DNA of 33,272 bases, taken from positions 1 through 33,272 of the forward strand of contig JAKSCV010000040.1 of assembly GCA_022360445.1 (NCBI GenBank). The letters are read 5' to 3'. The translations under genes were made by a program, and so were the position numbers. Of the stretch, positions 7,374-13,896 are shown one piece after another. This stretch comes from Gammaproteobacteria bacterium (lineage in GTDB: Bacteria > Pseudomonadota > Gammaproteobacteria > UBA5861). Within the stretch, counting starts at the first letter, position 1, and the number at the start of each line of letters is the position of its first letter. The notes under the pieces are model-generated. The model made no database searches and was not told the DNA's origin. It worked only from the letters and a program-made list of their open reading frames with translations.

Positions 7374-7448
7374 TTTCTATACGGGTATCTATACGTCATT
7401 CAGGGCAAAAGTAGCATGAAAATTAGGAACGTGACGGATGTATAGAAA
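7374..7448. promoter_or_regulatory. Inverted-repeat cluster upstream of the resolvase operon, candidate res site
   Basis: TTTCTATAC (7374-7382) is mirrored by GTATAGAAA (7440-7448). Inside these, a second TCTATACGTCA and an opposing TGACGGATGTATAG lie between them. Multiple spaced inverted half-sites next to a serine recombinase gene fit a resolution site and autoregulatory operator. Confidence 0.45.
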
Positions 7449-7475
7449 ACGGTGGTTTTAAAGACAATAACATTC

Positions 7476-7514
7476 AAACTGCACACTAACAGCTGTGGTG
7501 TTAGTGTGCAGTTT
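7476..7514 (-). terminator. Strong 16-bp hairpin after the SUKH immunity gene
   Basis: The arms 7476-7491 (AAACTGCACACTAACA) and 7499-7514 are perfectly complementary around a 7-nt loop. It lies just past the stop of the minus-strand gene ending at 7535 and separates the effector-immunity genes from the resolvase operon. On the minus strand it is followed by TTGAATGTT; on the plus strand by TTCGGG. Confidence 0.75.
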
Positions 7515-7534
7515 TCGGGAGAGGCCTCTTCTGT

Positions 7535-7990
7535 TCAGCTATCTAAATTTTGGATGGCTGTTAAAAGCATGTCATCGAATGTGTCATGCTGTGAAATGGC
7601 ATCCCAGGCAACTCGATCTATAATCTCAAAGCGGCTTGTTTTTAGGTTAAAAACCTGCCTAGTGCTATTTTCATCTCCATAGCAGATATAATGCTGTAGT
7701 TCGGGATCCTTACGAAATTCGGCATTAGCTTCTACAAACCCTTCCTGAAAGTCGTTACCATTTTGATAGCGTTCTGTGCCATAGATAACTAAACCGTCGT
7801 AATCAAGGCCGTTAGTGAATTCGAGAAAATCCAAGTAGCTTTTATCGAGAGTGATATTCAACTCTTGCATGGATCGATCAACCAATTTTTGCAGATCTTT
7901 GTGCTCTGCTCCGGCAAATAGGAATCCTTCACCAAATTCCTGTTTTTCCCTTTCGTGTAATGTGATCAATATATTTTTATAACCATTCAT
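7535..7990 (-). CDS. SMI1/KNR4 (SUKH) family immunity protein, 151 aa
   Basis: The segment LDKSYLDFLEFTNGLDYDGLVIYG (residues about 48-71) is the SUKH signature: a helix ending in a small-residue turn (NG) then a strand. The remaining beta strands (HYICYGDENSTRQVFNLK, RFEIIDRVAWD) fit the fold. SUKH proteins commonly protect against polymorphic nuclease toxins. Its start overlaps the 3' end of the PAAR-HNH gene by four bases, the usual effector-immunity order, so the HNH toxin is its likely target. Confidence 0.85.
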   Translation of the reverse strand: MNGYKNILITLHEREKQEFGEGFLFAGAEHKDLQKLVDRSMQELNITLDKSYLDFLEFTNGLDYDGLVIYGTERYQNGNDFQEGFVEANAEFRKDPELQHYICYGDENSTRQVFNLKTSRFEIIDRVAWDAISQHDTFDDMLLTAIQNLDS

Positions 7991-8856
7991 CGGCGGGATT
8001 TCCTTGGTGTTCCTATAGGCTTGTTGGTGATTTTAACCATGTCTGGTTTAGACGGATATATATCGCCAGCTGGGATAGGCCAACTTAGTGTTTTGCTTTC
8101 ACCAGATTTCATATCGCCAGTATTTTGTTTTTGATAGGTCGTGAGAGCGCTATGGGCAGGAGCATTGTGAATTAGCACCAAATTATTTATCCCATTGTCC
8201 CCGCTGTCATCTAAAGGTAGTTTGTGGTGAACTTGCCAGCCCTTTGGAACTTTACCCTTTTGCATTTTCTGTATTGATACATCATCAATACCTGCTTGTT
8301 TTAGCTGTTTCACCTTCTCTGGGTTGTTAGCCATATCAATGATTAGTTTTTTACGAACAGGGTTAAACTCTTCGCGGAGCTTTTGACGCTCATGTTCTGG
8401 GCGTTTAGTGTATTCAATACGACGATTTTCAACCTGTTGCATTTCCACCTGTTGGCCTTTGTACTGGCCTGAGAAGGTGTTCTTAGGTGGCGATGCTGCA
8501 GATGCAGACATGGGCTCCGGTGGTGAGAGTTTCATTACCGGTGGTGGTGAGGCTTGGCTGTCCGGATTATCACCTATCAGAACGGTTGGCATTCCAGACA
8601 CAATAACTCCGCCGTGGGCCGTGCGGTCTCCCATTCTGGCAGCAGGCCTGTTATTGATAATAACGGAGCTGGAGCCTTTGGCTATGCGATCAGGAGGGCC
8701 GACGCAGATTGCCGTATCGCCAACGCGGGCAGCAGGCATGCCACAGATTATGACGTTCGTTGAACCTACAGCAATCGGGCCACCTACGTGTGGCACGGGC
8801 CCTGGGTTGACTCTTGGGCAGGTGTGGAAGTGCCCTAATGTGGCTGCAAATGGCAT
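7987..8856 (-). CDS. PAAR-domain effector with C-terminal HNH nuclease, 289 aa
   Basis: Residues 1-95 form a PAAR domain with repeated glycine-proline turns (PGPVPHVGGPIAVGS, GMPAARVGDTAICVGPPD, RPAARMGDRTAHGG). This is the cone-shaped tip that sharpens type VI secretion spikes. A Pro-rich linker and charged helical region follow. Residues about 210-240 (WQVHHKLPLDDSG, then NNLVLIHNAPAHSAL) carry an HNH/colicin-like nuclease motif with the HH pair and the later N and H. It would be loaded on the host's T6SS and cut DNA in rival cells. The plasmid has no T6SS genes, so it depends on a chromosomal system. The downstream SUKH gene is its likely immunity. Confidence 0.88.
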   Translation of the reverse strand: MPFAATLGHFHTCPRVNPGPVPHVGGPIAVGSTNVIICGMPAARVGDTAICVGPPDRIAKGSSSVIINNRPAARMGDRTAHGGVIVSGMPTVLIGDNPDSQASPPPVMKLSPPEPMSASAASPPKNTFSGQYKGQQVEMQQVENRRIEYTKRPEHERQKLREEFNPVRKKLIIDMANNPEKVKQLKQAGIDDVSIQKMQKGKVPKGWQVHHKLPLDDSGDNGINNLVLIHNAPAHSALTTYQKQNTGDMKSGESKTLSWPIPAGDIYPSKPDMVKITNKPIGTPRKSRR

Positions 8857-8874
8857 TACATGTCCCGTGAACAG

Positions 8875-8898
8875 TTTGTCTATTACTAAATAGACAAA
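8875..8898. repeat. 10-bp perfect hairpin between YkgJ and PAAR genes
   Basis: TTTGTCTATT and AATAGACAAA flank ACTA. No U-tract follows on the minus strand, so it is either a weak terminator for the YkgJ operon or an operator for the PAAR gene that starts at 8856. Confidence 0.4.
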
Positions 8899-8925
8899 AG
8901 GGACTTAAAAACAATGGGTATCAAG

Positions 8926-9543
8926 TCACGAATTATTGCTACTGAAATAGGATCTTATATCCTTGTACTCTCCTTTGTTGATGTGGCGGATAATTGCTGC
9001 CAGCTGGGCAAGGATGTCTGAGCCATACCCTACGGATGATACACCGTATACAGCGTGATCTTCATCTGTAGAACAATACTTCGGGTTATCCAGCGTATGA
9101 AAGGTTCGGCAATTGTAAGGGCGATATTTGTAGATGGAGCAGTTGCCATCGTCCGATAAAAATGGGCATGGCGAACGGCCTGTTTTTAGGATGATCCGAT
9201 TGGATAGAGCCTTCCCTGTTTTCTGATGGATATATTCCGCCTCTAATCGGGATATGTTCACCGGTATCGCGCAGCATGCACTACACCCCTGTTCACACAC
9301 TGAGAAGGTAGCAACGAACTTGTTGTATTCATCCATGAATAGATAAAGCCGTTCAAGCAAATCCAGTGGGAAGGCCTGCATGTTTTGCAATTGCCCTAAC
9401 AGCTTTTTAAAGTCCTCATCCAGATGGCGAGGGATTGGTGGCAGTATGACTTCTTCAGGCGTTTTGTAGCGCTTTACAGGCCCTACTTTTGGACCAAGCC
9501 AGCGTTTGAGCCTACCTATCAAAGACGACGCCATATTGATCAA
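8926..9543 (-). CDS. YkgJ-family cysteine-cluster protein, 205 aa
   Basis: The signature CEQGCSACC (residues about 83-91), then CPFLSDDGNCSIYKYRPYNCRTF, with a last Cys at NPKYC, is the pattern of the zinc/iron-chelating YkgJ family (CxxxCxxCC). An N-terminal basic helix (LIGRLKRWLG) and a Pro-rich stretch precede it. The start is TTG at 9543, close behind AAAAGG; ATG at 9534 is the alternative. It lies downstream of the Tse2-like toxin genes. The family function is unknown; metal binding or modification of partner proteins is often suggested. Confidence 0.8.
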   Translation of the reverse strand: MINMASSLIGRLKRWLGPKVGPVKRYKTPEEVILPPIPRHLDEDFKKLLGQLQNMQAFPLDLLERLYLFMDEYNKFVATFSVCEQGCSACCAIPVNISRLEAEYIHQKTGKALSNRIILKTGRSPCPFLSDDGNCSIYKYRPYNCRTFHTLDNPKYCSTDEDHAVYGVSSVGYGSDILAQLAAIIRHINKGEYKDIRSYFSSNNS

Positions 9544-9552
9544 TAATACCTT

Positions 9553-9774
9553 TTATGCTGTTGGTGAACCGAATTCATTTTCATATTCTTGCTTTAGGTA
9601 GGACAGAAGCCCCTCGATTTTATCTATGTCTTCGCAAATATCTGCAGCTTCATCTTCGCTTACAGACTCAAGGTCTATAGCGATATTTTTGGCATGTTTT
9701 TCTTCTAATGCCTCAATGATGAGCCTCCAGTCACCCATGATCATTGGGATGGATAAACCGCCGAGTTTAGCCAT
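9553..9774 (-). CDS. Small acidic helical protein, second immunity-like gene, 73 aa
   Basis: Acidic and helical. Its second half (SEDEAADICEDIDKIEGLL) shows the same pattern as the neighbouring gene at 9784 (NEEERADLVNDASLLEIVI). This suggests the two are diverged copies of one Tsi2-like helical hairpin. ATAGGC stands before the ATG at 9774. It follows the Tse2-like toxin and its first partner. It may be a decoy or spare antitoxin, or protect against a variant toxin. Confidence 0.55.
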   Translation of the reverse strand: MAKLGGLSIPMIMGDWRLIIEALEEKHAKNIAIDLESVSEDEAADICEDIDKIEGLLSYLKQEYENEFGSPTA

Positions 9775-9783
9775 TACTAATGC

Positions 9784-9966
9784 CTATTTTCGGTTTACTT
9801 CTTCCTCGAATGTAGAGATCACGATCTCGAGCAATGAGGCATCATTAACCAGATCTGCCCGTTCCTCTTCGTTCAAGTTATCTGCGGCAAGGGACGTTTC
9901 CAGAGTTTTCATGTACTGATGCAGAGCTACCAGTACAAGCGTTTTTTCTTTTTTGCCAAGCTCCAT
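9784..9966 (-). CDS. Tsi2-like immunity/antitoxin protein, 60 aa
   Basis: The ATG at 9966 follows GAGGGGTCAAGTAAT; an upstream in-frame start at 10011 would overlap the toxin gene. The protein is small, acidic and helical (ALHQYMKTLETSLAADNL, then NEEERADLVNDASLLEIVISTFEEEVNRK). Size and helix-turn-helix hairpin shape resemble Tsi2, the 77-residue partner of Tse2. It starts at the toxin's stop codon, the conserved order toxin-immunity. Similarity is by pattern rather than strong identity. Confidence 0.6.
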   Translation of the reverse strand: MELGKKEKTLVLVALHQYMKTLETSLAADNLNEEERADLVNDASLLEIVISTFEEEVNRK

Positions 9967-9967
9967 A

Positions 9968-10399
9968 TTACTTGACCCCTCTTTGCGGAACTTCAAAGTC
10001 TGGGATAGCAAACTTTGAGAATTCTTTTAAGTTTTGAATGAATACACTGAGCGGCATATCAAACATAGGACGTATAGTGAAATGAATTTGCCCGGTGGCT
10101 TTGTTTATTCCTTTGTCTCGGCTTACTCTGAACATCGGGGGGATTTTTGTGCCTTTGGGAAGTTTCCACCATCGATTACCGAATCTAGGGTTCGGCTTGT
10201 TAAATAAGGATATACCACCGGAATCAGCATCTACCCAGTCCACATTGTTTTTTTGATAAATTCTCAGATCGTGCACCTGATCTGCTTGGCGCGGCGGCAT
10301 TGTTCTGGGTTTATGCAGTTGTGGGCTTGTCGTGGTTCCATGCCGATATAATTCGGTTGGAAGAAAATCAAAGTACAACTCTTCAATTATTTGTCCCAT
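9968..10399 (-). CDS. Tse2-like ADP-ribosyltransferase toxin, 143 aa
   Basis: Several segments track Pseudomonas aeruginosa Tse2 in order: LYRHGTTTSP near residue 17, PPRQADQVHDLRIYQ in the middle, SGGISLFNKP (Tse2 TGGTSVFD), LPKGTKIPPMF (PDGTDIPPDL), and QIHFTIRPMFDMPL (ATHYTIMPAKPM). Tse2 is a cytoplasm-acting, T6SS-delivered toxin with an ADP-ribosyltransferase-type fold. Length (143 against about 158) fits. The gene is followed at once by a small acidic helical protein like Tsi2. No T6SS genes are on the plasmid; delivery would use the host system, or it could act as an intracellular addiction toxin. Confidence 0.72.
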   Translation of the reverse strand: MGQIIEELYFDFLPTELYRHGTTTSPQLHKPRTMPPRQADQVHDLRIYQKNNVDWVDADSGGISLFNKPNPRFGNRWWKLPKGTKIPPMFRVSRDKGINKATGQIHFTIRPMFDMPLSVFIQNLKEFSKFAIPDFEVPQRGVK

Positions 10400-10421
10400 T
10401 TTGTTTGGTCCCTCTAGTTAG

Positions 10422-11243
10422 TTATTTTCCTTGTTTCTTCTGTGCGGATGGTAGTTGTGTGCCATCAGGGGTCGGATCAGGAAATGGGTATTTTGCAATA
10501 TCAGGGCTTGGGGCTGCTGTGATCGCGGCCAGCTTTTCTGGTGATACCAGCTCGATGAGGCCCTGGGTTCCCCCCTGGTAGCCGTGGAAATGCGGCTTAA
10601 TGAGGTCAAAACCCCTAGAGTCGTGGGATTGGTAGTGCCGGTATATCCAGTATGCCACCATGTCGGCCATCTGGATGAGCCTGGAGGCCTTGGAATCGAG
10701 GAACAAAGGGACTTCCGCAAAGTTCCTTAAACGACCGTTGGCGTGTCCCTCGTGCTTGAATACTTTTGATAGAAGCTGGACATTCTGCTCGAAAATGGAT
10801 TTGTCGAATATGACGATACCGCGCTGAGGGTTCTTGCCTTTGGATTGATGGTAGCAAGCTGCCAGGTAGTCATCGAATTCAGAAGCAATTTTCTCAAATG
10901 CAGTGGGGATAATGTCTGTAGGGGCATATAACGATTTTTGAATAACGCACGTAAACACCTTTATTCGTAGCTGCTGGTTGTTTAAAAGCTGCAATGAGTC
11001 CACGACAGCTTGCACCCTGTCGGTAGGATAAAAGTGCTCCCAGCCGTCTTTGCCTGTCCTCATCGGGCCAGCATGGAGTTCAATGTCTTCTGGAGTATCA
11101 GGGGAAAATCGGGAAGCAATGGTGGTGAGCTTGTCATCCAGCCAATGAGTTTGCCGTTCAAAGACGCATATTCCGGAAAGGACGAAAATATCGGCGTTGG
11201 GGTCGTCTACTGAACCAGATTCATCCGTGTAAAGAAGGTACAT
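10422..11243 (-). CDS. DUF3800-family protein, 273 aa
   Basis: Begins MYLLYTDESGSVDDPNADIFVLSGI, the hallmark of DUF3800 (an RNase H-like fold with the conserved TDESG acidic motif). Later conserved blocks are VQAVVDSLQ, GIVIFDKS (acidic Asp) and RLIQMADMVAYWIYRHYQ (the ADMVAY helix). The start at 11243 matches the family N-terminus; upstream codons are weakly supported and no clear ribosome site is seen. A nuclease activity is predicted for the family but not established. The minus-strand hairpin at 11265-11289 lies only 22 bases upstream, so transcription must begin between it and the ATG or read through it. Confidence 0.8.
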   Translation of the reverse strand: MYLLYTDESGSVDDPNADIFVLSGICVFERQTHWLDDKLTTIASRFSPDTPEDIELHAGPMRTGKDGWEHFYPTDRVQAVVDSLQLLNNQQLRIKVFTCVIQKSLYAPTDIIPTAFEKIASEFDDYLAACYHQSKGKNPQRGIVIFDKSIFEQNVQLLSKVFKHEGHANGRLRNFAEVPLFLDSKASRLIQMADMVAYWIYRHYQSHDSRGFDLIKPHFHGYQGGTQGLIELVSPEKLAAITAAPSPDIAKYPFPDPTPDGTQLPSAQKKQGK

Positions 11244-11264
11244 TTTAACTAGCCCAAAACAAGA

Positions 11265-11289
11265 ACGGGCCGCACAAAGTGCAGCCCGT
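11265..11289 (-). terminator. Hairpin terminator upstream of the DUF3800 gene
   Basis: ACGGGC-C-GCAC, AAA, GTGC-A-GCCCGT forms a stem with one mismatch. On the minus strand it is followed by TTCTTGTTTTGGG. It would end transcripts from the exonuclease gene. Confidence 0.55.
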
Positions 11290-11429
11290 CGGTAATCGGT
11301 AAGCTGAGTGAGGCAATCGCTCAACGCTCTGCAATATTGGTCAGCGCTCCCAGCTCAGCCCTAATTATAAGGCTGTTACCGGAAACGGTCAAACCCATTT
11401 GATACATCGGTAAAAACACAGGCTATTTT

Positions 11430-11517
11430 ACTCAAAAACTCAAATGTGTCTATGAGTAAAGTATTGTGCATCTCTCAATATACTCAATTACTCTTTTGGG
11501 TAAATGAGTAATTGAGT
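11430..11517. repeat. ParG-type box array at the 3' end of the exonuclease gene
   Basis: ACTC boxes at 11430 and 11438, GAGT at 11454, ACTC at 11482 and 11490, then GAGT at 11506 and 11514. Box starts are 8 bp apart within each pair, with AT-only 4-mers between. The pairs 11482-11493 and 11506-11517 are exact inverted copies (12 bp arms). The right part overlaps the last codons of the exonuclease gene. Confidence 0.7.
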
Positions 11518-12051
11518 CCGGTCAATGTGTGGCAGGATTCGCGCAATATTTCTAACGTCATCAAGAGCGCGGTGCTGATTGCCTTCAAATTCCAACCCCA
11601 GTCTCCCTAAGGCTCCGCGGAGCCCTGCTTTCTTTCTCACTCCGATCGTTCGCTGCCATGCTGTTTTAAGGTTGGTATGAGGTAGATCAAAGAATGCTGG
11701 CGCCACGCCGTGGCGGGCCTTCTCAATTGAAATTTGATTATAGTCATATTGCCCCCAGCTCCCCCAGGCTGAGAACTCATATCTATCAAGAGCTTTATCT
11801 ACCAGTGCTACGGCTTCCCTATATGAAGGGGCGCTGTCCACCATTGTCTGGTTGATTGTGGTGAGATCCTGGCAGAACTGACTTAACCGGTGGTTGTTGG
11901 TTGGCCGGACCAGCTGACTATGCCCTGTCACTACTTCGCCGGCTAGGCTGACTACTGCAGAGCCAAACTCGATGATCTCCATGACCTCTACGGACTGCGG
12001 CCTGTCGTTCCAGCAAGTCGCCTCCAGGTCAACAATTAGAATGTGTTCCAT
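11488..12051 (-). CDS. DEDDh 3'-5' exonuclease (DnaQ/KapD/ERI-like), 187 aa
   Basis: Exo I is IVDLEAT (Asp8, Glu10), Exo II holds the Asp in SWGQYDYNQ (after about residue 95), and Exo III is HRALDDVRNIARIL, giving the DEDDh set. Stand-alone length of about 180 residues matches KapD/ERI1-type exonucleases rather than polymerase subunits. It trims single-stranded DNA or RNA ends; the plasmid role is unknown. The gene is bracketed by ParG-type box arrays at 11430-11517 and 12164-12183 and by copies of a second motif upstream (12073-12160). The ATG at 12051 has a weak site. Confidence 0.88.
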   Translation of the reverse strand: MEHILIVDLEATCWNDRPQSVEVMEIIEFGSAVVSLAGEVVTGHSQLVRPTNNHRLSQFCQDLTTINQTMVDSAPSYREAVALVDKALDRYEFSAWGSWGQYDYNQISIEKARHGVAPAFFDLPHTNLKTAWQRTIGVRKKAGLRGALGRLGLEFEGNQHRALDDVRNIARILPHIDRTQLLIYPKE

Positions 12052-12072
12052 CGTTAAACCAATTTAACACCT

Positions 12073-12160
12073 AGTGCGGTTTGCGTCTCTGCCGCTGAAA
12101 ACCGCATTAATGAAGTAGAAAACAATGCCGGAAACCGCGAGAGTACGATTTTCGGCATAG
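12073..12160. promoter_or_regulatory. Cluster of CCGAAAACCGCACTAA-like motifs upstream of the exonuclease gene
   Basis: Four copies in both directions: CTAGTGCGGTTTGCG (12072-12086, reverse), CTGAAAACCGCATTAATG (12096-12113), CCGGAAACCGCGAG (12129-12142) and ATTTTCGGCAT (12148-12158, reverse). The same motif family recurs at 24060-24190. It probably binds a regulator that controls both genes. Confidence 0.5.
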
Positions 12161-12163
12161 AAT

Positions 12164-12183
12164 GAGTAAAAGTGTAAATGAGT
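12164..12183. repeat. ParG-type box array upstream of the exonuclease gene
   Basis: GAGT at 12164, a degenerate GTGT at 12172 and GAGT at 12180, with AAAA and AAAT spacers. It stands about 110 bp upstream of the start at 12051. Confidence 0.6.
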
Positions 12184-12268
12184 AATTAATGAGGTGCCAG
12201 CACTCTCTCTGGCAGTCACACCACTAGGCAGGTGTCGCGCCCGCTATAGGCCAAGGCGAGCGGGCTTT

Positions 12269-12296
12269 GAGTAAATACTCAAGTGAGTATTAGCTC
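12269..12296. repeat. ParG-type box array in the 12.06-12.4 kb gene-free stretch
   Basis: GAGT 12269, ACTC 12277, GAGT 12285, GCTC 12293: four boxes in exact 8-bp phase, orientation mixed. No complete gene lies between 12052 and 12405. Apart from this array and a leader-repeat copy (12323-12366) the stretch shows nothing else of note. Confidence 0.6.
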
Positions 12297-12322
12297 AAAA
12301 TCCATTATACTGGAATGGCTTT

Positions 12323-12366
12323 CCTCATTCGTTGGAAAAGCCGCTGGGCGGCTCGTGGTGGAGCCG
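12323..12366 (-). repeat. Leader repeat, orphan copy
   Basis: CCTCATTCGTTGGAAAAGCC and a downstream TCGTGGTGGAGCCG match the leaders in front of the genes at 12759 and 22213. Here the conserved ribosome site (GAGGAAAG on the minus strand) is followed by no gene, only the tiny frame MDFELILT. It is probably the relic of a lost gene. Confidence 0.5.
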
Positions 12367-12405
12367 TCCAGCACCCTAACGCCATCCTTGGCTTTGGGGT
12401 CTATC

Positions 12406-12759
12406 CTATCCGAAGAACTCAACGATCCCCGGTCGCGAAGCTCGACACTCCTTGTGCATAGCTGAATTACAGGCAAAAAGCTCAGAATTAGATCGCTCCC
12501 ATCCAATCATGGTGATGGCCAGCATGCTGGCAAGGAAGTCAGCGTCTTCACGGGGCATTTCGGCAACATAGCCAGTTGCAGGGTTGGTTGCGGTAACCGT
12601 GTCATTTATATCCTGAGAGCGGAAGTAAAAGCTTTTACCAGACTCAATAACCGGCAGGTCACCATGACAGAACTGTCCGGTAATCTTGTTGTGCTCGATC
12701 TTGAATTGATCGCTTAGCATGGTCATCAGGTCTTTGCTTTGAAGTATGGTTTTACTCAT
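12406..12759 (-). CDS. Hypothetical 117-aa protein behind the repeated leader
   Basis: Soluble, unrecognised family. N-terminal part is helical (LMTMLSDQFKIEHNKITGQF), followed by strands (FYFRSQDINDTVTATNP) and a helix with ADFLASMLAITMIGWERS. Two Cys occur near the end (LFACNS, KECRAS). The start at 12759 has GAGGATAAGTAA before it, and the first codons ATGAGTAAA double as a GAGT box (ACTC 12754, ACTT 12762 on the plus strand). The gene is preceded by a promoter cassette (box array plus leader) shared with the gene at 22213. Confidence 0.6.
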   Translation of the reverse strand: MSKTILQSKDLMTMLSDQFKIEHNKITGQFCHGDLPVIESGKSFYFRSQDINDTVTATNPATGYVAEMPREDADFLASMLAITMIGWERSNSELFACNSAMHKECRASRPGIVEFFG

Positions 12760-12767
12760 TTACTTAT

Positions 12768-12809
12768 CCTCATTCGTTGGTTTAAGCCGCTCTTGGTCTG
12801 TGGTGTTCC
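12768..12809 (-). repeat. Leader repeat in front of the 12759 gene
   Basis: CCTCATTCGTTGGTTTAAGC, then TTGGTCTGTGGTGTTCC, is shared with 22221-22268. On the minus strand it forms the 5' untranslated leader between a TAATAT -10-like element (near 12822-12829) and the ribosome site GAGGAT. Confidence 0.6.
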
Positions 12810-12838
12810 TCAAGCGACAAAATAATATTATCAAAAAT

Positions 12839-12866
12839 GAGTATTTGAGTAAATAAGTGATTGAGT
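12839..12866 (-). promoter_or_regulatory. ParG-type operator upstream of the 12759 gene
   Basis: GAGT 12839, GAGT 12847, AAGT 12855 and GAGT 12863, 8-bp period. On the minus strand the ACTC boxes lie just upstream of a TAATAT hexamer and overlap the presumed -35 zone, so a bound protein would block the promoter. The same arrangement occurs at 22296-22315. Confidence 0.65.
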
Positions 12867-12876
12867 AAAATAGAAA

Positions 12877-12908
12877 ATAAAAAAGCCCGCACTCCAATGG
12901 GCGGGCTT
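12877..12908 (-). terminator. Terminator of the parA-parG operon
   Basis: AAGCCCGC (12883-12890) pairs with GCGGGCTT (12901-12908) around 10 nt. On the minus strand the stem is followed by TTTTATTTTC. It lies 19 bases beyond the parG stop. Confidence 0.85.
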
Positions 12909-12912
12909 GAAA

Positions 12913-12940
12913 ACTCAAATACTTATTTACTCATTTACCC
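12913..12940. repeat. ParG-type box array at the parG 3' end
   Basis: ACTC 12913, ACTT 12921, ACTC 12929 and ACCC 12937 in 8-bp phase. The last two overlap the final codons and stop of parG. Together with the array at 12839 it could form a centromere-like cluster. Confidence 0.65.
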
Positions 12941-13130
12941 AATCTTCCATCCACTGAATGGCCAAGTCGTTGAGCTTAACGTTCTCCTGCGCGGCCTTTA
13001 CTTTCACCTTTAGGTAAAGGCTCTCTGGAATGTTCGCGTTGAACCGCATGGTTTTTTCCTTGCTTACCTCTTTTAGCGCCTCCGCTTTAGCTTCATTGGC
13101 GCGGGAGGATGTCTTCGCTTTAAGCGCCAT
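12927..13130 (-). CDS. parG: ParG-like ribbon-helix-helix centromere-binding protein, 67 aa
   Basis: Small basic protein with a mobile N-terminal tail (residues 1-27, Lys/Ala rich) and a ribbon-helix-helix C-terminal part: strand TMRFNANIP, helix ESLYLKVKVKAAQEN, helix KLNDLAIQWMEDWVNE. This matches the ParG plan (RVNVNF strand, two helices, WL/WV ending). ParG binds ACTC tetramer boxes with 4-bp AT-rich spacers as centromere and operator, and exactly such boxes surround this operon. The gene overlaps parA by 11 bases, so it is translated with it. The symbol is by family, not by identity to a named plasmid gene. Confidence 0.82.
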   Translation of the reverse strand: MALKAKTSSRANEAKAEALKEVSKEKTMRFNANIPESLYLKVKVKAAQENVKLNDLAIQWMEDWVNE

Positions 13131-13755
13131 TTAACAACTCCTGCAGCTCGTTCATGATGGCATCAATCTCTTTGGCCGCGGGCCCATCAGGTTCGACAAA
13201 GACCGTTTGCCCTTCTGAAGCAGTGGTCGGGTAGGCAACCCTTTGAGACGTTGAGGACTTCAGGACGGGCAGATCGTAGCCATGCAATGCGTCCTCAACC
13301 TCCCTTCCGAGCTTCGTTCCCTGGATTCGGCGCGACACGACAAAAGCTGCTTTTGGTTTTCCGGCCGTTACATCTTGTCGGGCCTTGATGATGTCCACCA
13401 GGTCAGCGGCGGCCCACACGTCATAAGGAGATGGCTGGCAGGGGATAAGCACTAAATCGGCTGCCTTTACTGCTGCTGCACTGAGACGGGCTATTTGAGG
13501 GGCACCGTCGATAATGACCCAATCGTACCCGTCTTTGATGGCCTGCAGGTCTTTAGGGAGTGTTTCTCGGTCCAGCCCCACTACAGGCAGTATTTCCCCT
13601 TCGTTTGCTTCGTTCCAATCTCGTGCGGACCCCTGAGGATCTGAGTCCACAAGGAGCACCTTACTTCCTGTTAAGTGCAGAGCGTGGGCGAGATTAACGG
13701 CAATGGTTGTTTTTCCTGCCCCCCCTTTCTGGTTCAGAACAGCAATGACTGGCAT
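13120..13755 (-). CDS. parA: ParA/ParF-type partition ATPase, 211 aa
   Basis: Deviant Walker A NQKGGAGKTT (residues 8-17, signature Lys10), Walker A' DSDPQGSARDW near residue 40, and Walker B WVIIDGAPQ near residues 80-88. There is no N-terminal DNA-binding extension, so it belongs to the short type Ib ParF group that pairs with ParG. It polymerises or forms gradients on the nucleoid and moves plasmid copies apart. It is the first gene of the partition operon, with AGAGGAAATCC before the ATG at 13755 and box arrays at 13772-13826 upstream. Confidence 0.95.
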   Translation of the reverse strand: MPVIAVLNQKGGAGKTTIAVNLAHALHLTGSKVLLVDSDPQGSARDWNEANEGEILPVVGLDRETLPKDLQAIKDGYDWVIIDGAPQIARLSAAAVKAADLVLIPCQPSPYDVWAAADLVDIIKARQDVTAGKPKAAFVVSRRIQGTKLGREVEDALHGYDLPVLKSSTSQRVAYPTTASEGQTVFVEPDGPAAKEIDAIMNELQELLNGA

Positions 13756-13771
13756 ATGGATTTCCTCTGGT

Positions 13772-13826
13772 GAGTAATTGAGTAATTTTGTAAGCGTATC
13801 AGTAAATTTGCAATGAGTAAATGAGT
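13772..13826 (-). promoter_or_regulatory. parA-parG promoter with ParG-type boxes
   Basis: GAGT boxes at 13772 and 13780, then at 13815 and 13823, with a CAGT at 13800. On the minus strand TTGCAA (13813-13808) and CAAAAT (13790-13785), spaced 17 bp, form a fair promoter flanked by the boxes. Autorepression by the partition protein is the expected mode for this family. Confidence 0.7.
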
Positions 13827-13896
13827 AGAGCTTGCTTTGTTAGCATAAATGATTCATTATGAATTATAACAACCAATATGAATTGATGGTAGCTAT

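Noticed and set aside
8408..8893. 161-codon plus-strand frame opposite the PAAR gene
   Set aside because: Mirror of the Gly/Pro-rich PAAR coding sequence; the minus-strand frame has clear domain motifs.
12283..12465. 60-codon plus-strand frame in the gene-free stretch
   Set aside because: Overlaps the ParG-type array, the leader relic and the opposite gene's end; no recognisable protein pattern.
11430..13826. Box arrays as replication iterons
   Set aside because: They cluster around the parG-like gene and promoters rather than the rep gene, have mixed orientation, and fit the published ParG box geometry; iteron function cannot be excluded but is not favoured.
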